Positions 13,301-24,653 of a DNA stretch of 64,000 nt are shown piece by piece. This DNA is from Rhea pennata (lineage: Eukaryota > Chordata > Aves > Rheiformes > Rheidae). Position 1 is the stretch's first letter, and every line of letters begins with the position of its first letter. The DNA is taken from positions 30,616,567-30,680,566 of the forward strand of contig NC_084669.1 in assembly GCF_028389875.1 (NCBI RefSeq), read 5' to 3'. The notes below the pieces were generated by a model. It was not told the origin of the DNA. It saw only the letters and a list, made by a program, of their open reading frames with translations, and did no database searches. The position numbers and the translations under genes were made by a program.

Positions 13301-16300
13301 AAAAATGTCTCCATATCAGTTATATCTATGAAAATGCTTCAGGAACACATTTTAGATGCAGAAGCTATTAGAATTGAGCAGGCAAGGCAGCGTAATTTCA
13401 CGTGTTATGTATCACATCTCAATTGCAGATCCCAATTTTATTCCGGTGCCAGCAAATGTGACTGAAGGACTGCAAGAGGAGGAGTTCTCAAACCACAGTA
13501 TGTTCTTGAATTTACTTTGCTTGCAGTTCTTTTACCTCTCAGCCACTGATCAAAAAAAAAAAAAACCACACCCTTCTATACAACTCTATACAACTATATT
13601 TCATTTGTTGGCGTTAACGAGGGCTTTCATTATAATATTCCATGAATGCTCTAGACAAAGTAGCCAAAGGGTTCAAAAGTGTAAGCAGGCTGGTCATAAA
13701 TACCACCTAGCAAGAGTACTAGCTGGTAGAGAGCAATAAATCTTTCAACAGTATGGGTGTTTGCAGGACAGAGTTAAAGTGGATTCAAAGGAAAGCAAGC
13801 CATGCTCAAGAGTCTCACCAGAAAAACAGTTCATTCAAAATGCTATCTTTGTAGCTACCCAGGAGCTTTGAGAAAGTTATTATGAAGTGCTATAGATTCG
13901 TATCTTAGGCAGTCTGTCCTGTCAATCTGGATACTTTGGATGCTCATTCAAAAAAAAGACCTTTCCTTACCCCCTGGGAAAGGGTGTAGCTTGTGGCTAT
14001 TAAGTATCTTCTAGCAACTGGCTTTAGGGTAGTATTACAACCCTGAAAGAGTCTTCTCTCACATTATGCTCTCAGCACTGAATGAATAAGCAGTTGCTTT
14101 ACAGTATTTCAGTTTACAAAAACATTAGATTGAAAGGTCAAAGGTAACTGTGGAGGGTATGAGGTCCCCAGGATGGCACAGTTAGGCTATACCAGTTTCT
14201 GCAGCTCTCAGCATACTCTTTAAATTCTGCAGCTCAAATTACCAGGTACTTATTTAGAGTAACATCAGTTAAAGGGCCCTTCAAGAGAGTCAGCTATGAC
14301 ACTTAAACTCCATGCTTGTGAATACTCAGAGAAACACCTTAACTGCTCTTTCATTCTGGGTTGATAAACTTTGCTGTTCTTTCAATCAATCCACTTGAAA
14401 GCAGTCATTATTCCAGAACACTTCTACAGTGTGTAGAGGTTTCAACTCAAAAGCATTTTATTGATATCATGACTAGCATCGCTTAAGTTCCTTTGCTAAT
14501 ATTTGAATATATTAATATTTGTCTTCACCAGTGAAAATAAAAGATCTTTGCAAAGAAACTAGAACTTAAGCTGCTATAAATCAACAGACCCCTAAATGTC
14601 ACTGCAAAATTATCAGAGCAAAACGTATACTGGTGTTCTCAGAGCTTGTAGAGCTTTTAGAAGTACCTGTTGCCTGGCTGCTGCACTCTGCTGCATGACT
14701 TTTTTTTTTTTTTTTTTAATCTTGCAATTGCAAGTGGCAATTTTTTAATTTTTTTTTTAATCTCGCAAGTGGCAGCATCAGTGGATTCAAGAGAAATGCT
14801 GGAAGTCATTCAAAATCATGAGGCGTTACTGGACGATCTTCAAAATGATATTCATCAAGCAGTCAGCAACTTAGGTGACTTGCAAAAAATATTTGAAAAC
14901 AACGGTACAAGCATAGCGTTAGAAGTGAACCAGAGTAAATCAGGTAAGACAACTGGCACAGAATTATCAGTCTGCAAATAGGCACAATCCTCACTAAACT
15001 TCAATGCACTCAGTTCTAATATTAAAGTTAAAAATCGTATCATATTATAATTCACATGAACTATGAATAAGTCACTGCACTTTTGAAGTTATTTAGTACT
15101 GGCTGGAATATTCAGATTTTAGCACACTGTAAAACTTTGTGAAGTGCAAGGCTCATGGTAGAAAGCATCAGGAGAAAAAACTATAAAATTGTAAAATGAA
15201 CAAGGGCAGGCTAGCTAGGAACTCTTGTGAAAGTGGCCAGTTATGAAACTGCTGTCCAAGTATATTACTCTTCTAAACTAAACTGCATAGTCAATTTATC
15301 TCCAGGTTGTCTGCAGACTCAACTTGCTTTGCATTAGTCTTAAATTAAAATTGGGTTACTTTTGCAATTGTAAAGATTTAGTACGTTCTCACATTCTAGA
15401 GAATAAGGTGGCAGTCACTACAGGAAAAATGCTTTCTTGGCTGACCTCGACCAGATTAAGATGCTTTCTGAAAGTGGAACTTAAAGAAAAATTAAATTTG
15501 AATTCATTCTAAAATTAAGTTTAACTTTCTCTGTTAACAGAGTTACAGGAAAGGCTTCTGCAGCAAATTCTATTTCCCCACTTGGAGAATTTTCTAAGGA
15601 AACATTTTAACCCAATGTGGGCAAGCTTCAACAGAAGCTTACAGAACCTCTCCAGCATGGTGAGAAACCTGTCCCACGCTGTGGAAGCCAACAAGAAAAG
15701 TATTGAGCGATTCCATGAAAGCACTGTGCCTAAGAAAGAGTTCCAGGAGCTGGGAACTAAATTTGAATCTAAAGTTCAAGAAAACGTTATGAAAGTTGAT
15801 CAGGTGAAAAGGGATATAGATAATCAATTGCAAATGCAGCAGGCTAATATTCACCATAATCTCACCATGATCAAGGCAGATACTGACACAAAGCTCAAAA
15901 AATATCACAAGATACAGCATTCCCATTTCTTAGTTTTGAACAACAGTATAACAAACATGAAACAAGAGCAAAACAATTTTGAAAATAAATTTGAGGCTTT
16001 GAGAAGAAATTTAACAGAACTCTTCTCACATCATGGTCCCAAAGATGAAACTATCCAGTCAAGCATCAGACAAATAAATGACATTCTGGCAGGGCATGCA
16101 AAGCAGCTTAAAGAACTTTACATGGAATCAGATGTGGCCTTTCAAAATATTGTGGTTTTAGAAAGATGGTTTAAGGAACTAAAAAGAAATATCTCAAAGT
16201 ATAGGCCAGAAGATCTTACAATAGCTTTAATGGAGAAATCACTTATTATTGAAGAAAACAAAGCAGCAATGGAAAGGCAGATATCTGAGCTCAACTACAC

Positions 16301-19300
16301 TCTCTCAAATCTTCGAGAAAACTATTCAGATCTGCTGAGGTACATGGATGACTGCAACTGCCAGAAAATACCTTCTGATGCTGATTTACTGGAGGAGGAT
16401 TTAAAGAATATCACTTATTCCCTTGAAGGCACTGAATCAAACTTAACAGATATGAAACACTTAGAGTCAGTTTTCAAGGATCTCTTGAGGAATGAAATAG
16501 AAGAGCTCTCCTCAGCTTTTCCATCTATCTATCAGTCCCTTAATCTCCGTCAAGAAGAAAACAGACAGCTTCAGTCACAGGTTAAGGCTTTTTCAGAAGA
16601 TGTCGGCTTCTTGAAAAAGAAAGATGAAGAAATTCATAGACACATCAAGTATCTCAATAGTTCTTTCAGCTCTCTTTTGGAAGATGCAATGCGGCATGAA
16701 GCAGTGCTGGAGGCTTTATTGGGAGAAGAGCTCATGGAAACCTTGTTTGAAGAAGATCCTAGTACCCTAATATCATCAGTAGTTCAGCTGCAAGAATCTC
16801 TCAGACACACTGCAGAAAAACTCCAAGAACAAAATGTGACTTTAGAATCCCTTGCCAAGAGATTTCACTTCTTGGAGAGAGGTCTACAGAATAATCATGA
16901 TGCTCATACATCTCCTAAGCATCCTGAAGAGGAAACACAAACATCTACTGCTCTGGATGAAGCTAATGGTCAACATGGCAACGTGGAACATATGGAACCT
17001 AACTATGAGGCTGCCAAAGATGACTCCTTGGATAGCTCAGGATATAATGATATCATGTCTCTGAAGAATGATATCAAACATCTGAGCCTGGCAATCAAGA
17101 GGCATGAATCAAGAGCTGACATTAATCTTTGCTGCAACCATACAATAGTAAATGTAGTAGAGCCACTCAACATTTCTGTAGAAACTCTCTCAGCAGATTT
17201 AGCAACCATCAAGCAGAACCTGGAGGAGCATCTGCTGATTTTTAAAAAACTGTTTGGAAGCAACGAAGAATTAGTTGCCTCAAATATAAGTCTGGATATT
17301 ACAACGATTCAGTCCATGCTGACCAGAAAAGTGAGAAGGCAACAGAAAGCTCAGGACAAGCAAAAAGACAAGAAAAAGTCTGAGAAGCACAGAGAAAATA
17401 TGCAGACACTAAGCAGAAGAAATACAGTACAGACAGAACTTTTGGAAAAAGGTAGGTTCTTCTCTTTTACCTGTTTGTTTGCAGGTCTAGATTTTTTGGG
17501 GGGCTCTGTTGCAAGTGTTGTGCCCCACACAGCATATAAATTGTGGGACCTGAGTATTGTCCTGTGGGATACTGGAGGGAGAAGTTTTGACATTGTTTAC
17601 ATTCTCCCCCTCCATCTAAACAAACAGTTCAAGTAAGAATAAAGTTGATACACTGGTTCACTTTGCTTGAAGCCAATAAAGTTACATCCATTATAGCTGC
17701 TAGGGAATGGCCCTTGAACTAATTCAACTTTACGTGTTTAGAAGCCATATTTTGTTTGTAAATGCTCATGTTAATGTAATGAAAGTTTTCTCTTTTGAAG
17801 CTCACAGGAAATGCTGGGCTTCCTGGTTTTGCTTTTTTCTCCTTTGTTACCTGAGTCTGGAAGGAGTGTATTCAAAGCACCAAATCCTTCCCAATATGAA
17901 CACATACATTAACTGTGATAATCTGCACTGACTAGATTGCACATTCTCTCTCAGGTAATCTTCAGAGACAAGTTTTCAGCTTATACTTCGCTGTGACCGG
18001 CCGCTTTCTCCTGTAAACACAGGGCCATAAGCACTTCAAAGTTACAGTTGCTACTGCTTCAGCATTGTTTTATACTATTGTAGCCCTTGTTATGAACATA
18101 TAATATAAAGCAAAAGTCATCTCTTTTAGGCAACCATGCTACAAAGCTGTAGTTAGACTGAATAAGTAGAAAATATATTTCAGATTAATTTATTATTTAG
18201 GACAGAAACAAAAATTCTACTTTTTTCTTCTTCATGGTCTCAGACTTACACCTTACATTGTTTGGGGAAACTTATAAAAAACTGCCTTGAACTCTATTTA
18301 AATATTTGATTCAGATATTCTCCTTTCAAGAAGCAGTGACAAGTCTATACTTGCTTGTCATGACATTTACTGTCAAGTTTTATTTGGATGTAATTAGATG
18401 CTCTTTACAAACTAGGAAAGGATTTTTATGACAGCACAATATAGGAGATGCAACTCTCAGATCAGACTGCTTGATTTTTTATTGACTAACACACATTATG
18501 AGATGAGAATAGGGATAGCTATCTCACCGATGATAGAGGGCTGAATGACTTTGCAGCTTGTTCTAACCCAGGTAACAATAGAAAAAAAAAAAAAAAAGCA
18601 CTAGCAATTATTTTATAGTAGTTCTGTAAAAAGAGATGCTACAGAAGAACAAGGAGAGTATCTTTCCCACAGGTTTTACAATGTGCATACAGAGAAAGTA
18701 GAAAAGGAGAGGAGAAGCAAAACAAATTGCCTCACCAAGGTCAGTTACGACAGTCAGATCCGACTCCCAGTTCAGTGCCTTAGCTCTTACGTCATGCCAC
18801 TTCATGGAACTGAGCAGACATGCTTTCAAAACTTCAGAAGTGGCTCATTCAGGTTTTCCCAAGGAACCCAGGCTCTCTACAGAGGAGAATGCAGAGATCA
18901 TACCTGTGAGCTTTATCCTGTCTCCGACTTTGGTAACACCGGGGAGAGAAGAGTGCTCTTTGCTAAAACAGTGTTCCTTAACCCTCTCATTTCAGATTCA
19001 CTGGTGGCGTTCCATGTGGGATTCTCAGAAGGAAAGGACAAAGGAAAAACTCTGAGGTTTAATGAAACATATCTCAATTACGGAAATAGCTATTTCCCTG
19101 AACACGGCTACTTCAAAGCACCACATAAAGGTGTCTACTTGTTTGTCATCTCTGTGGAGTTTAGTTCAGGACCAGCACTGGGACAACTCTCTTTTAGCCG
19201 TGGGTACAAAAGAACTCTCTCAAGTAGTCAGAGGAAAACACCAAATGGAAATACCATGACTACTTTTGCTATGGCAGAGATGGAGAAGGGGGAGAGAGTA

Positions 19301-19384
19301 TGCTTTGAATTGCTGCAGGGCTCTGTAGTGAAACGGAGCCCACCTGGGACAACAATGGGTGGATTCCTAATATTTAAAACTTGA
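10193..19384 (+). CDS. MMRN2: Multimerin-2 gene, six exons; first exon missing
   Basis: The product is a secreted endothelial extracellular-matrix glycoprotein of the EMILIN/multimerin family. In mammals it binds CD93, CLEC14A and CD248 and sequesters VEGF-A. The coding exons are 10193-10315, 11733-11839, 13429-13497, 14770 (or 14776)-14943, 15541-17451 and 18996-19384. All have AG/GT borders and their phases join without a break, giving about 923 residues before the stop; the human protein has about 949 including the first exon. Domain order is EMI, short linker, long coiled coil with many N-glycosylation sequons, then C-terminal C1q. The C1q end, the EMI motif starting NWC, and the position beside BMPR1A together favour MMRN2 over MMRN1 or the EMILINs, which have other neighbours or extra domains. 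The gene is convergent with BMPR1A. The signal-peptide exon lies unrecognised upstream, inside or outside the window. Confidence 0.93.
11733..11839 (+). CDS. MMRN2: MMRN2 exon: second half of EMI domain
   Basis: This 107-bp exon lies between CCCCAG and GTAAGG. Its first G completes the Met codon split from the previous exon. It reads YRTALKPVYQVKQKVL, then WKCCPGFIGKDCEQH. The CC pair and the last C complete the seven-cysteine pattern of an EMI domain, and CCPGF.G..C is the family's closing motif. It ends in phase 1. Confidence 0.94.
13429..13497 (+). CDS. MMRN2: MMRN2 linker exon
   Basis: This 69-bp exon lies between AATTGCAG and GTATGT. With the split G it opens as DPNFIPVPANVTEGLQ and ends EEEFSNH plus one base. 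It holds one N-glycosylation sequon (NVT). It is recognised mainly by its borders and its exact phase fit (1 to 1) between the EMI and coiled-coil exons, since the linker is poorly conserved. A small linker exon at this point matches the seven-exon layout of human MMRN2. Confidence 0.8.
14770..14943 (+). CDS. MMRN2: MMRN2 exon: start of coiled-coil region
   Basis: The exon reads VDSREMLEVIQNHEALLDD, then a heptad-rich stretch (IHQAVSNLGDLQKIF), then the sequon NGT, ending at GTAAGA with one base of a split codon. Two acceptors six bases apart, ending at 14769 and 14775, both keep frame. The first gives Met-Ala-Ala-Ser after the previous His, the second Thr-Ser. I give the first AG as the start, but the CAG at 14773-14775 fits the consensus better. 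The acceptor lies in T-rich sequence that is partly duplicated just upstream. Confidence 0.85.
15541..17451 (+). CDS. MMRN2: MMRN2 large coiled-coil exon
   Basis: This single 1911-bp exon follows TTAACAG and is open throughout. It begins by completing a Glu codon and reads LQERLLQQILFPHLENF; the frame is open across the TTG at 15582, so the exon starts before that codon. The roughly 636 residues are Glu/Lys/Leu-rich with long heptad stretches. They carry about fifteen N-x-S/T sequons and a few cysteines (DCNC near the middle and NLCCNHT near the end), which suit inter-chain disulfides. The last 45 residues are strongly basic (RKVRRQQK, then a KDKKKSEK run). One large exon for the coiled coil is typical of MMRN1, MMRN2 and the EMILINs. 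The donor is GTAGGT in phase 1. The frame stays open 61 codons into the intron and stops at 17634-17636. Confidence 0.95.
17638..17680 (+). promoter_or_regulatory. MMRN2: Two intronic AATAAA hexamers after the coiled-coil exon
   Basis: AATAAA occurs at 17638-17643 and 17675-17680 in the last MMRN2 intron. The first lies two bases after the stop that ends read-through from the preceding exon. If used, they would give a transcript lacking the C1q exon. Usage cannot be seen from sequence; in AT-rich DNA single hexamers are common. Confidence 0.3.
18996..19384 (+). CDS. MMRN2: MMRN2 terminal exon: C1q domain and stop
   Basis: This 389-bp exon follows a CATTTCAG acceptor. Its first two bases complete an Asp codon, then it reads SLVAFHVGFSE. 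Later come LRFNETYLNYGNSYF, the GYFKAPHKGVYLF strand typical of C1q/TNF folds, and the ending GGFLIFKT with TGA at 19382-19384. The domain is about 128 residues, normal for C1q. In the family it drives trimerisation. The open frame extends upstream of the acceptor by chance; that part has no C1q homology and is excluded. Confidence 0.95.
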
Positions 19385-19680
19385 ATACTGAGAGTTTATT
19401 TTAATGACACACTTCCATAGATGCAATGGACCTAGTGCTTCATCTGTGATGCATTCAATCTTACTGCATGTGTTTAAACATAGCACTATCCTAGATTTGT
19501 CTTCTTGCTTCTTTTCTGAAGTGTTTGGCTTTTGATTATTTGCTTATGAGCAGCAACGGGATTTTCTTTTTGTGATAAGCTAATGGTTTGGACTCCAAGT
19601 CTATCAGTACACACATTCCCAAATCCTTTCACTGGGCAAATTTTACCCAATTAAAGAAACTGCTTTGTGGGACCTTCTTT
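19385..19680 (+). other. MMRN2: Probable MMRN2 3' UTR
   Basis: Sequence after the MMRN2 stop. The first reasonable poly(A) signal is ATTAAA at 19650-19655, followed by a T/G-rich stretch that could act as the downstream element, which would give a 3' UTR of about 290 nt. AATAAA copies near 20624 and 20646 are alternatives for a longer UTR. Confidence 0.4.
19650..19655 (+). terminator. MMRN2: Candidate MMRN2 poly(A) signal ATTAAA
   Basis: ATTAAA lies 266 bases after the stop codon and is followed by TGCTTTGTGGGACC, a G/T-rich candidate downstream element. It was chosen by position only. Confidence 0.35.
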
Positions 19681-22600
19681 TTCAACTGTAACACAAATCA
19701 TTTCTCTTTTTTCCCTTACAAAAGTATCTTCTTCATGGCAAATATACACACTACTGCCAGGTGAAAAAAATTATGAATGAATATATATCAGCTCTTAAAG
19801 AGTGTGTAAGAAGTAGCTCCAAGTCAGGAAGTCAGGACAATTTTATCTCTTTGCTCTCTGTCCTCAGACTCTCCTGGGAACTTCTACAATTCACTCCAAT
19901 TCAATGTTTCAGTCTGTACATAACAGAACATCATAAGAGATAAATCTCTGCAAGTATTTGCAGAGCCTTTTCCTTCTGGGCCTGTGTTGTACTTCAATTG
20001 AACTGCCAAGTTTAATAGTAACATAACATTGTTAAGATGAATTAGTCTACATTTAGACTTTGTGTACACTAATTCAGCATCTACTTAGCTAGGTTCTGAA
20101 ATTAAGCACATAAAGGGTTTTTCTTTTCTTTTTTTTTTTTAAAATACATTTTGTTTGTTTATAAAACTTTGACAGAAAGCTTCAACTAGAGTGAGAGCCA
20201 TGGGGCTATTCAGAAAGAGACATGGTAGGGAGTAGAAAGCAAGCAACAGAGAAAGGTCTAGAGATGTGATTGCTGATCATTCACCCAGACAGAACTTTTA
20301 AAGTTTTGGCATCCTTGGACTTACCAGAATCTTATTTTTGTTGGTAAATAAGCCAGACAAGTTCAGAAGTCATCAACCTCAGAATGAACACAATGTTAAT
20401 ATAAAGATATTCTCCTGTTTGTATTTTTCAAATATGTACTCAACTTAGCCACCTGCATGTACAAAGAAGACACACTAACTTAACTTGAACACAATCATTT
20501 TCGGACTATGAAGTAAAAAAAATTACTGAAAGATACAAGTTAAAACCATCTATTGGCTGCGTGAGCCAAGTAGCCTGACTTCCTTCTCAAGTGACAAGAG
20601 AAAGAAAATGATAAAGCTACTGTTTAATAAATGAGTATATCATTCTTAATAAACTTCCATTTAAGCTACCTCCCAAAGTATGCCATTTGACTGCTGGTAC
20701 AAATCACTTCCAACACTGTGACCTGTATTTTTATGCAATAGTCTAGAGAAAAACATTTAACGAGAAGACAGTGAAGTCTGGATTAGGACCTGAAGCAAAG
20801 AGAAAGCTATCACAGAATTAGCAGTTAGTATTTGTCAGATTAAATGCGACATTGCTAATAGCACGTAAAAACTCTCTATAGAGAGGTTAAAGTATGATTT
20901 TTCTTTTCTTTCTTTTTTTTTTTTTTTAAAGATGATAAATGTGGACTAATTGAAAAAACTTAAACTGTAGCCATTTGTGAGCTCAGTGGATTAGATAGGG
21001 GTGATTTTCAAACAAAAAACAAACTGAAGCTGACAACAGTCATTACAAAGTGTGAGTTATCTGTAATAATATCTAGGTTGCTTCAGTCTAACTCATACTG
21101 GACAAATTAAAATAGCACACCTGATGGCAGTTTCAGCCAAGCACCAATAGCCACAGAAATATATATGATCACTTCTGAGATTTCTCTTCTTCAATTTAGG
21201 ATTGAGAGCTCTTTCCTGTAAGTTAGAAGACAGGCAATGCAAAGACTCCTAAACTGAGCATCATCTTAAAAAAAACAAAAACAAAAAACATACATACGAA
21301 AACCCCGAACCTTCCAGCTTTGCTTGATACTTCCACAAAATCTGGTAACTGCCAAAAAATATTGATGATAGTTCAAGTTTCTGGATTTCCAAATCAAACC
21401 TCTTAAGTTTTACAAAAAGATAAAAAAAAAAAAAAAGTGCATCACTTTCTTACTGAAACTTTAACTGCTTTATTTTATAGTGCTTTATATTTTTTATATT
21501 GAAGTCTTTTTTTCCCCATTATTAAAATGATCTCCTTACATCACTGAAAACATACATACCTATTGTACTTCAGTAATTTTACTTTTGATAGATTGTCAGC
21601 GCCTAGAATTTTGCAGTTAGATTTACGTGAACTCATTTCATGTATCCACATCAAGCCAGTATCTGAAGCCCATGGTGATCCATGCACAGTACTGCTCCTC
21701 TCATAAATCAGCCTCACAGCTGGTATTGAAAGACTTATTACATTTACATTAGTGAAAGACCAAATTGGGATTTTGGAAAGAGGTGAGGAAAAAGGTAGAA
21801 AGAAAGGAATAAAAACGTTTATAGAACCATATCAAATTACTTATGAAATTAATGAGACCTCTGCAATTCATTTTAAAAAAGCTTGCGATTCATTTCTCCA
21901 ATTATTCTGTATGTTTTCTGGCATGCACATCAAACATACCTGTGGGATTTTTAAGAGACATTAGTGGATATGACTACAGATTTTATAATGATGCAAATGT
22001 TTTCCAGTTCTTAAATATTGATGCAATCTTATCAGTGAAAAGATTTTATATAAACATCAAAAATATTCATACCTAAACTCTAACAGTTTGATATTTACTA
22101 TTAGCGGGCATTAGAACTTATTTTCAGTTATCACTCCACCACTGTAACGTTCCCAAAAGCATCTTCCTATCTTTAGGATATGTCACCACCTTGTGGGCAC
22201 ATCAAGGAGCAACATTAAGAAAAAAAATTAAATGCTTGGTCAAAATTGAGACTGGTATGAAAGTTTCATTTGCTCACAGTATTTTCATTATGCTACGCTC
22301 TAATGACAACAAAAAAACCCTGCAGTTTGCACTCTAGTCATGATCAAGGAAGTTACTCTATATAAACTACACAATGGCCACAACCATGATAAAAATTCAT
22401 GCAGTGTAAGCTCTTGCTCTTATGTATTCAGGAGGAATGCTATATAACTAAAAGTTGTGTCTTCCACTGTACTTTCTGGAACTTTAAGGTAAGAATTTAT
22501 CACTTGATTCTACAGGGAAAAAAAAGTGTTACAACTGTCTTTATAATACAGTGCTAATATGATGCTTGGATATCAAATCTTTCTAGCTACTGTAAACAGC

Positions 22601-23535
22601 TATCTTCAAAGCAAAGATCACTCCTGACCAAAACATACCTTTACATAGACAAAAAAGGAGTAGAAACTGATCTCACTTTTTCCTTCTTGCAAACTAAAAG
22701 TCAATTCTATGGAGTGTAGTAGCTGGTAGTAGCATTTCTGCAATGAGAAAACACATTCTGAGATTTCATAGACTTGTGTATTCCCAGACAAGATAGCCCC
22801 TTGATTATTCTTCTTTTATGTAATTTATAAAGCAGAATGAACTCAGCAGGCTACACAGAACAACTTGCCCAATTTTGTAACCAATTAATTATACCATCTC
22901 AATCTCATGATTTGAGTATCACTACATCGAAAGAATGAATGTTGTACAAAATCATGCATGATCAGTCTGACTCCCATCACGAACATGTGGTGGACTTGCA
23001 CATGTTCAAAAAAACAAGTTTATTCAAGTTTGACTTGCTTCTGCTTTCACTATAAATTCCCCCAGATTTTTTTTTTTTTAAACTGCTGGTTTTACTATTA
23101 TGCCCAATGTTAAAGCAAGAACATTATCTGAAATATAGAGCATCAAATGATTCTGAAGACCATTAAGTAACAGAAGCGATCAAGAACAACTTATTCACAT
23201 ATTTTGAAAAAAAAAAAGCATGAAGTTTTGAAAAGAAGGGAAATATTTAGTTATGGTATTATAATTTCTAAATCATTACATTTTTAAGACAATATCTTAT
23301 AGTAATACAAAACACATTACTAATGTGTACTAAAATAAGGTTATTTACTTAAAAATGATACATTGGACAAACTGTGTACAGAACAAAGCAATTCATGGTA
23401 AACTCAATAAGGCACCTTTTAAAGCAGATGCTGTACAAAATACATTAGTGTTACATTTTTAAAGGAGTATTCTACACTTCTGGCATATAGCACACGTAAG
23501 AGTGTGATCATTCTCCTTGTTCCACCCTTTCATAT

Positions 23536-23541
23536 TTTATT
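23536..23541 (-). terminator. BMPR1A: Candidate distal BMPR1A poly(A) signal
   Basis: The plus-strand TTTATT reads AATAAA on the minus strand, about 4.7 kb past the BMPR1A stop. It is a position-based candidate only. It would place the CR1 copy inside the 3' UTR. Confidence 0.2.
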
Positions 23542-24472
23542 TACATCTTCTCTATGTTAACTACAACGTTATTCTTCTTGTATACAATATAGTACATTTC
23601 ATTTCGGGCATGGTATGTCAGAGCACAAATGTCACTACACAATGTGGGCTTCTATAATTGTGTTTAAAGATAAAACATTACAAGGAAACAATTACATGAG
23701 ATTTGTTCAACAATTTAAGAATAATCTGCCCTCCACTTCTGCTATACCAACCCAAGGCTAAGACACCATGGCTCCATAAAGCACTGTATCATGCAGCATT
23801 GTAACTCATTTTTAAACATCATCCCTATCTGGGATAAAGATAGCGGGGAACAGGATAATGTTTTTGACTTCTTCAGAGGCACGGTCAGAAGAATGAGGAA
23901 GTACTATATCATTCTAGCATTTGACAGAATGCAAGCATAACTCCTCTTTAAAAACAACTGTAATAACCAAAGAAGGCTTTTTAACTTATGTTTTTTGCTT
24001 TTCAAATATTTTTAGACTGTTAAAATACAGTCTGTGAGACAGATCAGATGATCTGTATCCAAAGGATTCATTTCACAGCACATTTAAACGGTTATTTACA
24101 TGAAGATCTAAAATTTGATTCTAGACTACTATGAATCCATTTAACACTTTCTTCAGTACTTCAAAATAGTCTAATTTAGAAAACTATCACAGAAAAAGAG
24201 AGGCAGTTTTGGAAAAATAGTTTCCTAAAATTCATAATGCTTGATACTTCAAAAATGTTTACCTCTAAAGCAAATTTGTGGCAGCTGTGTAACTTGCTCA
24301 GAATTTGTTCCAGATACCTATTTCTAAAAGAAAAATTCAAAGCTAAGCAAGACAGCAGAACTCAAAATATAAGTTTGCATTTTTCTGTTGGAATTTCATG
24401 TTTCTTGCAGAATTTAAAATTTAATCAGGAACACAAAAAACTTTTCTTTCAATGAATGCAACAGTCAGTATT

Positions 24473-24653
24473 ACAGAATCACAGAATGGTTGAGGTTGGA
24501 AGGGGCCTCTGGAGATCATCTAGTCCAACCTCCCTGCTCAAGCGGGGTCACCTAGAGCAAGGTAGACAGGGTTGCATCCAGGCAGGCCTTGAAGATCTCC
24601 AGAGAAGGAGACTCCACAACCCCTCTGGGCAACCTGGTCCAGTGCTCTGTCAC
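24473..24653 (-). mobile_element. CR1 LINE fragment, 3' end, 5'-truncated
   Basis: The left edge reads ACAGAATCACAGAATGGTTG, the reverse complement of the CR1 3' terminus. The body matches the well-known avian CR1 tail region (rightwards: AGGTTGGAAGGGGCCTCTGG, then TCTAGTCCAACCTCCCTGCT, and finally CTCTGGGCAACCTGG). The element is on the minus strand with its 3' end at low coordinates, and it lacks all of its 5' part and any reverse-transcriptase frame. The close match to the remembered consensus suggests a fairly young copy. It is in the same sense as BMPR1A, 3' of its stop. Open frames here are artefacts of the repeat. Confidence 0.93.

Noticed and set aside
18683..18995. Upstream extension of the C1q frame
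   Set aside because: It lies in the intron before a good acceptor at 18994-18995 that gives exact phase with the previous exon. The extension has no C1q similarity.
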